Of a stretch of 64,000 nt of DNA, positions 62,522-64,000 are shown piece by piece. The stretch spans positions 2,108,001 through 2,172,000 of the forward strand of contig NZ_VMBG01000001.1 of assembly GCF_007559335.1 (NCBI RefSeq). The letters are read 5' to 3'. Source of the stretch: Rariglobus hedericola. Its GTDB lineage: Bacteria > Verrucomicrobiota > Verrucomicrobiia > Opitutales > Opitutaceae. The translations under genes and the position numbers were made by a program. How positions within the stretch are numbered: the first letter of the stretch is position 1; the number at the start of each line of letters is the position of its first letter. The notes beneath the pieces were generated by a model that saw nothing but the letters and a program-made list of their open reading frames with translations, was not told the origin of the DNA and made no database searches.

Positions 62522-63093
62522 CGGCTCGTGCCTGCGGGTTGCGAGGCAGGAGCCGGCGTGCCGCCAGCCGCCGCCTGTCGCAAGGCCCGCCGGCGGCGCA
62601 CTTCGGCCGCAACCGACTCAAGACGACGTTGATCGTCCACCTTCGAGCCGCCAGCCTGGGGAACCGCCGTGACGCGATTGCCTCCCGCCACCACGGGCGC
62701 ATTGACGACCGGCATGGCCGACGGAGCGGCGGTGCCGATCTTGGCGATCGACAACGGCAGCGTAAATTTTTGTCCCTGATAATCGACCGTGACCAGATCA
62801 CCGGCCGCATCGTAAGAGCGCACCACGAAGTCCCCGCCCTTGTCGTCCTGGCTCACCCACGCACTGCTGTTTTTGGTGCGGTCATACAGGCCGAACAGGA
62901 CGCCATTTTTCGTGGCGATCATCCCGCGAAATTCCACCGACGCGTTTTCCGTGACCACGGGTGCGGCGTTGTCCGCCTGCTTGAGCATGAACGGGGAGTT
63001 GCTCGCCAAACCATCCAGCGACACCGCCGCGGCGCAGGCACCGGCGGAAAAACACAACGCGAGAGAAAGGAGAAGGGATGAAGGGGCGGACAT
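62518..63093 (-). CDS. Exported protein coupled to the ABC exporter, function unknown
   Basis: About 191 residues from the ATG at 63093 (MSAPSSLLLSLALCFSAGAC). A signal peptide is followed by a small beta domain: VEFRGMIATKNGVLFGLYDR, WVSQDDKGGDFVVRSYDAAG and LVTVDYQGQKFTLPLSIAKI. A Pro/Ala/Arg-rich C-terminus follows. The beta domain loosely recalls the short beta modules of pilus or type II secretion linker proteins (PilP/GspC), but the match is weak. It overlaps the ABC gene by 4 nt (ATGA), so a role in export is inferred from context. Confidence 0.6.
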   Translation of the reverse strand: MSAPSSLLLSLALCFSAGACAAAVSLDGLASNSPFMLKQADNAAPVVTENASVEFRGMIATKNGVLFGLYDRTKNSSAWVSQDDKGGDFVVRSYDAAGDLVTVDYQGQKFTLPLSIAKIGTAAPSAMPVVNAPVVAGGNRVTAVPQAGGSKVDDQRRLESVAAEVRRRRALRQAAAGGTPAPASQPAGTSR

Positions 63094-63157
63094 ACCTGAA
63101 GAGAGATGAATAAACCGGTGGACGTTCAGGTCAAGCGACGCCACCGCATTGCCAGAG

Positions 63158-64000
63158 TTACAACAAGACCCCGCTTAGAAACGCATACGCGACGCCGAAA
63201 TAGATCACTAGACCGGTCACATCGACCAGCGTCGCCACAAATGGCGCGCTGGAGGTCGCCGGATCGAAACCGAGGCGCTTCAAGATCAACGGCAGCATCG
63301 ATCCCGTCAGCGAACCCCACAACACGATGCCCACCAACGAAACGCCCACCGTCTCCGCCACCAGCAACCAGTGCGGGCCGTAAACATCCGAGAACATCGA
63401 CCACGCCGCGATTCGCAGGAATCCCACCGCGCCCAGGATCAGACCCAGAGCCAGACCCACCGCGAGTTCGCGGCGCATCACGCGCCACCATTGGCCCAGC
63501 GTGAACTCGCCAAGCGCCATCGCGCGGATCACCAGCGTCGCGGCCTGCGAACCGGCATTGCCACCGGAGCTGATGACGAGCGGCACGAACAGGGCGAGCA
63601 CCACGGCCTTTTCAATTTCGCCTTGGAAAAACGTCATCGCCGTGGCCGTGAGCATTTCGCCGAGGAAGAGCACGATCAACCAGCTCGCGCGTTTCTTCAC
63701 CATGCGCCCGAGCGCGATCGTGATGTAGGGTTCGTCCAGCGCCTCGCTGCCGCCGAGTTTCTGGATGTCCTCGGTCGCCTCGGCATCGGCCACATCAAGA
63801 ATGTCATCGACCGTGACGATGCCGATCAACTTGCCGCCATCGTCCGCCACCGGGAGCGCAATGCGGTCATACTTGCGAAACAGATCGAGCGCATGGGCCC
63901 GGTCATCGGTCGCGGCGAGATGCGGCACATTGCCATCCATCAGATCGCTCACTTTGCGATCAGGTGCCGCCAGCAAAAACCGCCGCACGCGCACGTCGTC
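63158..64000 (-). CDS. mgtE: MgtE magnesium transporter, C-terminal part, truncated by window end
   Basis: About 281 residues visible; the frame stays open to base 64000, so the N-terminal MgtE domain is outside the window. A CBS pair ends with [25 protein letters not shown]. The five-helix channel domain then has [45 protein letters not shown] (the conserved magnesium-path region), [20 protein letters not shown] and [18 protein letters not shown]. It imports Mg2+. The next gene downstream starts 64 nt after its stop. Confidence 0.95.
   Translation of the reverse strand, partial: DDVRVRRFLLAAPDRKVSDLMDGNVPHLAATDDRAHALDLFRKYDRIALPVADDGGKLIGIVTVDDILDVADAEATEDIQKLGGSEALDEPYITIALGRMVKKRASWLIVLFLGEMLTATAMTFFQGEIEKAVVLALFVPLVISSGGNAGSQAATLVIRAMALGEFTLGQWWRVMRRELAVGLALGLILGAVGFLRIAAWSMFSDVYGPHWLLVAETVGVSLVGIVLWGSLTGSMLPLILKRLGFDPATSSAPFVATLVDVTGLVIYFGVAYAFLSGVLL

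Overview
This window looks like a chromosomal segment of a Verrucomicrobiota bacterium, most likely family Opitutaceae. The taxon is inferred from several features together: high GC, LacI-family regulators beside glycoside hydrolases, PEP-CTERM proteins ending in a PEPS-helix-basic tail, an autotransporter-repeat protein, a giant Verru_Chthon cassette A-like pseudopilin protein, a stand-alone SWIB domain, and a MoxR-DUF58-vWA operon. There is no phage, IS element or CRISPR array, and only one tRNA, Leu(UAA).

Layout. (1) 1-1000: end of a small membrane protein gene, a DUF3817 gene and tRNA-Leu. (2) 1032-11668: a carbohydrate locus. On the minus strand, a clan GH-A hydrolase is translationally coupled to a GH30 enzyme. 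Divergent to it are a LacI regulator, a small exported protein, a membrane-anchored solute-binding protein, two coupled permeases with no ATPase, and two tandem GH-A hydrolases. (3) 11933-23012: a seven-gene operon of MoxR ATPase, DUF58, two vWA membrane proteins, a DUF4175-like protein, a Gln-rich exported protein and a PA14-like exported protein. (4) 23213-34470: surface proteins, comprising a PEP-CTERM protein, the pseudopilin-like giant with its exported partner, a PEP-CTERM autotransporter-repeat protein, and a divergent second LacI regulator. (5) 34519-50860: mostly housekeeping and small genes, including cytochrome c-PQQ dehydrogenase, amidase, YchJ, glutaredoxin, TPR protein, TrmO, TspO, lipocalin, EngB, lipoproteins, and a Tgt fused to an MnmC-type methyltransferase. 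(6) 51029-64000: two-domain PPK2, an OprB porin with a chemotaxis receptor, a hybrid histidine kinase, SWIB protein, a heterodimeric ABC exporter and MgtE (cut by the window end).

How the parts connect. A short motif, TGCA-N6-TGCA with spacer close to ACTTTA, occurs upstream of the LacI/hydrolase intergenic region, the transporter operon, the first PEP-CTERM gene and the pseudopilin-like gene. A near-match overlaps the start of the second LacI gene. This suggests that sugar uptake and surface-protein genes share a LacI-type regulon. The other standout is the Tgt-MnmC fusion, which joins two enzymes that both act at tRNA position 34. All functions are read from sequence only; no database search was possible.
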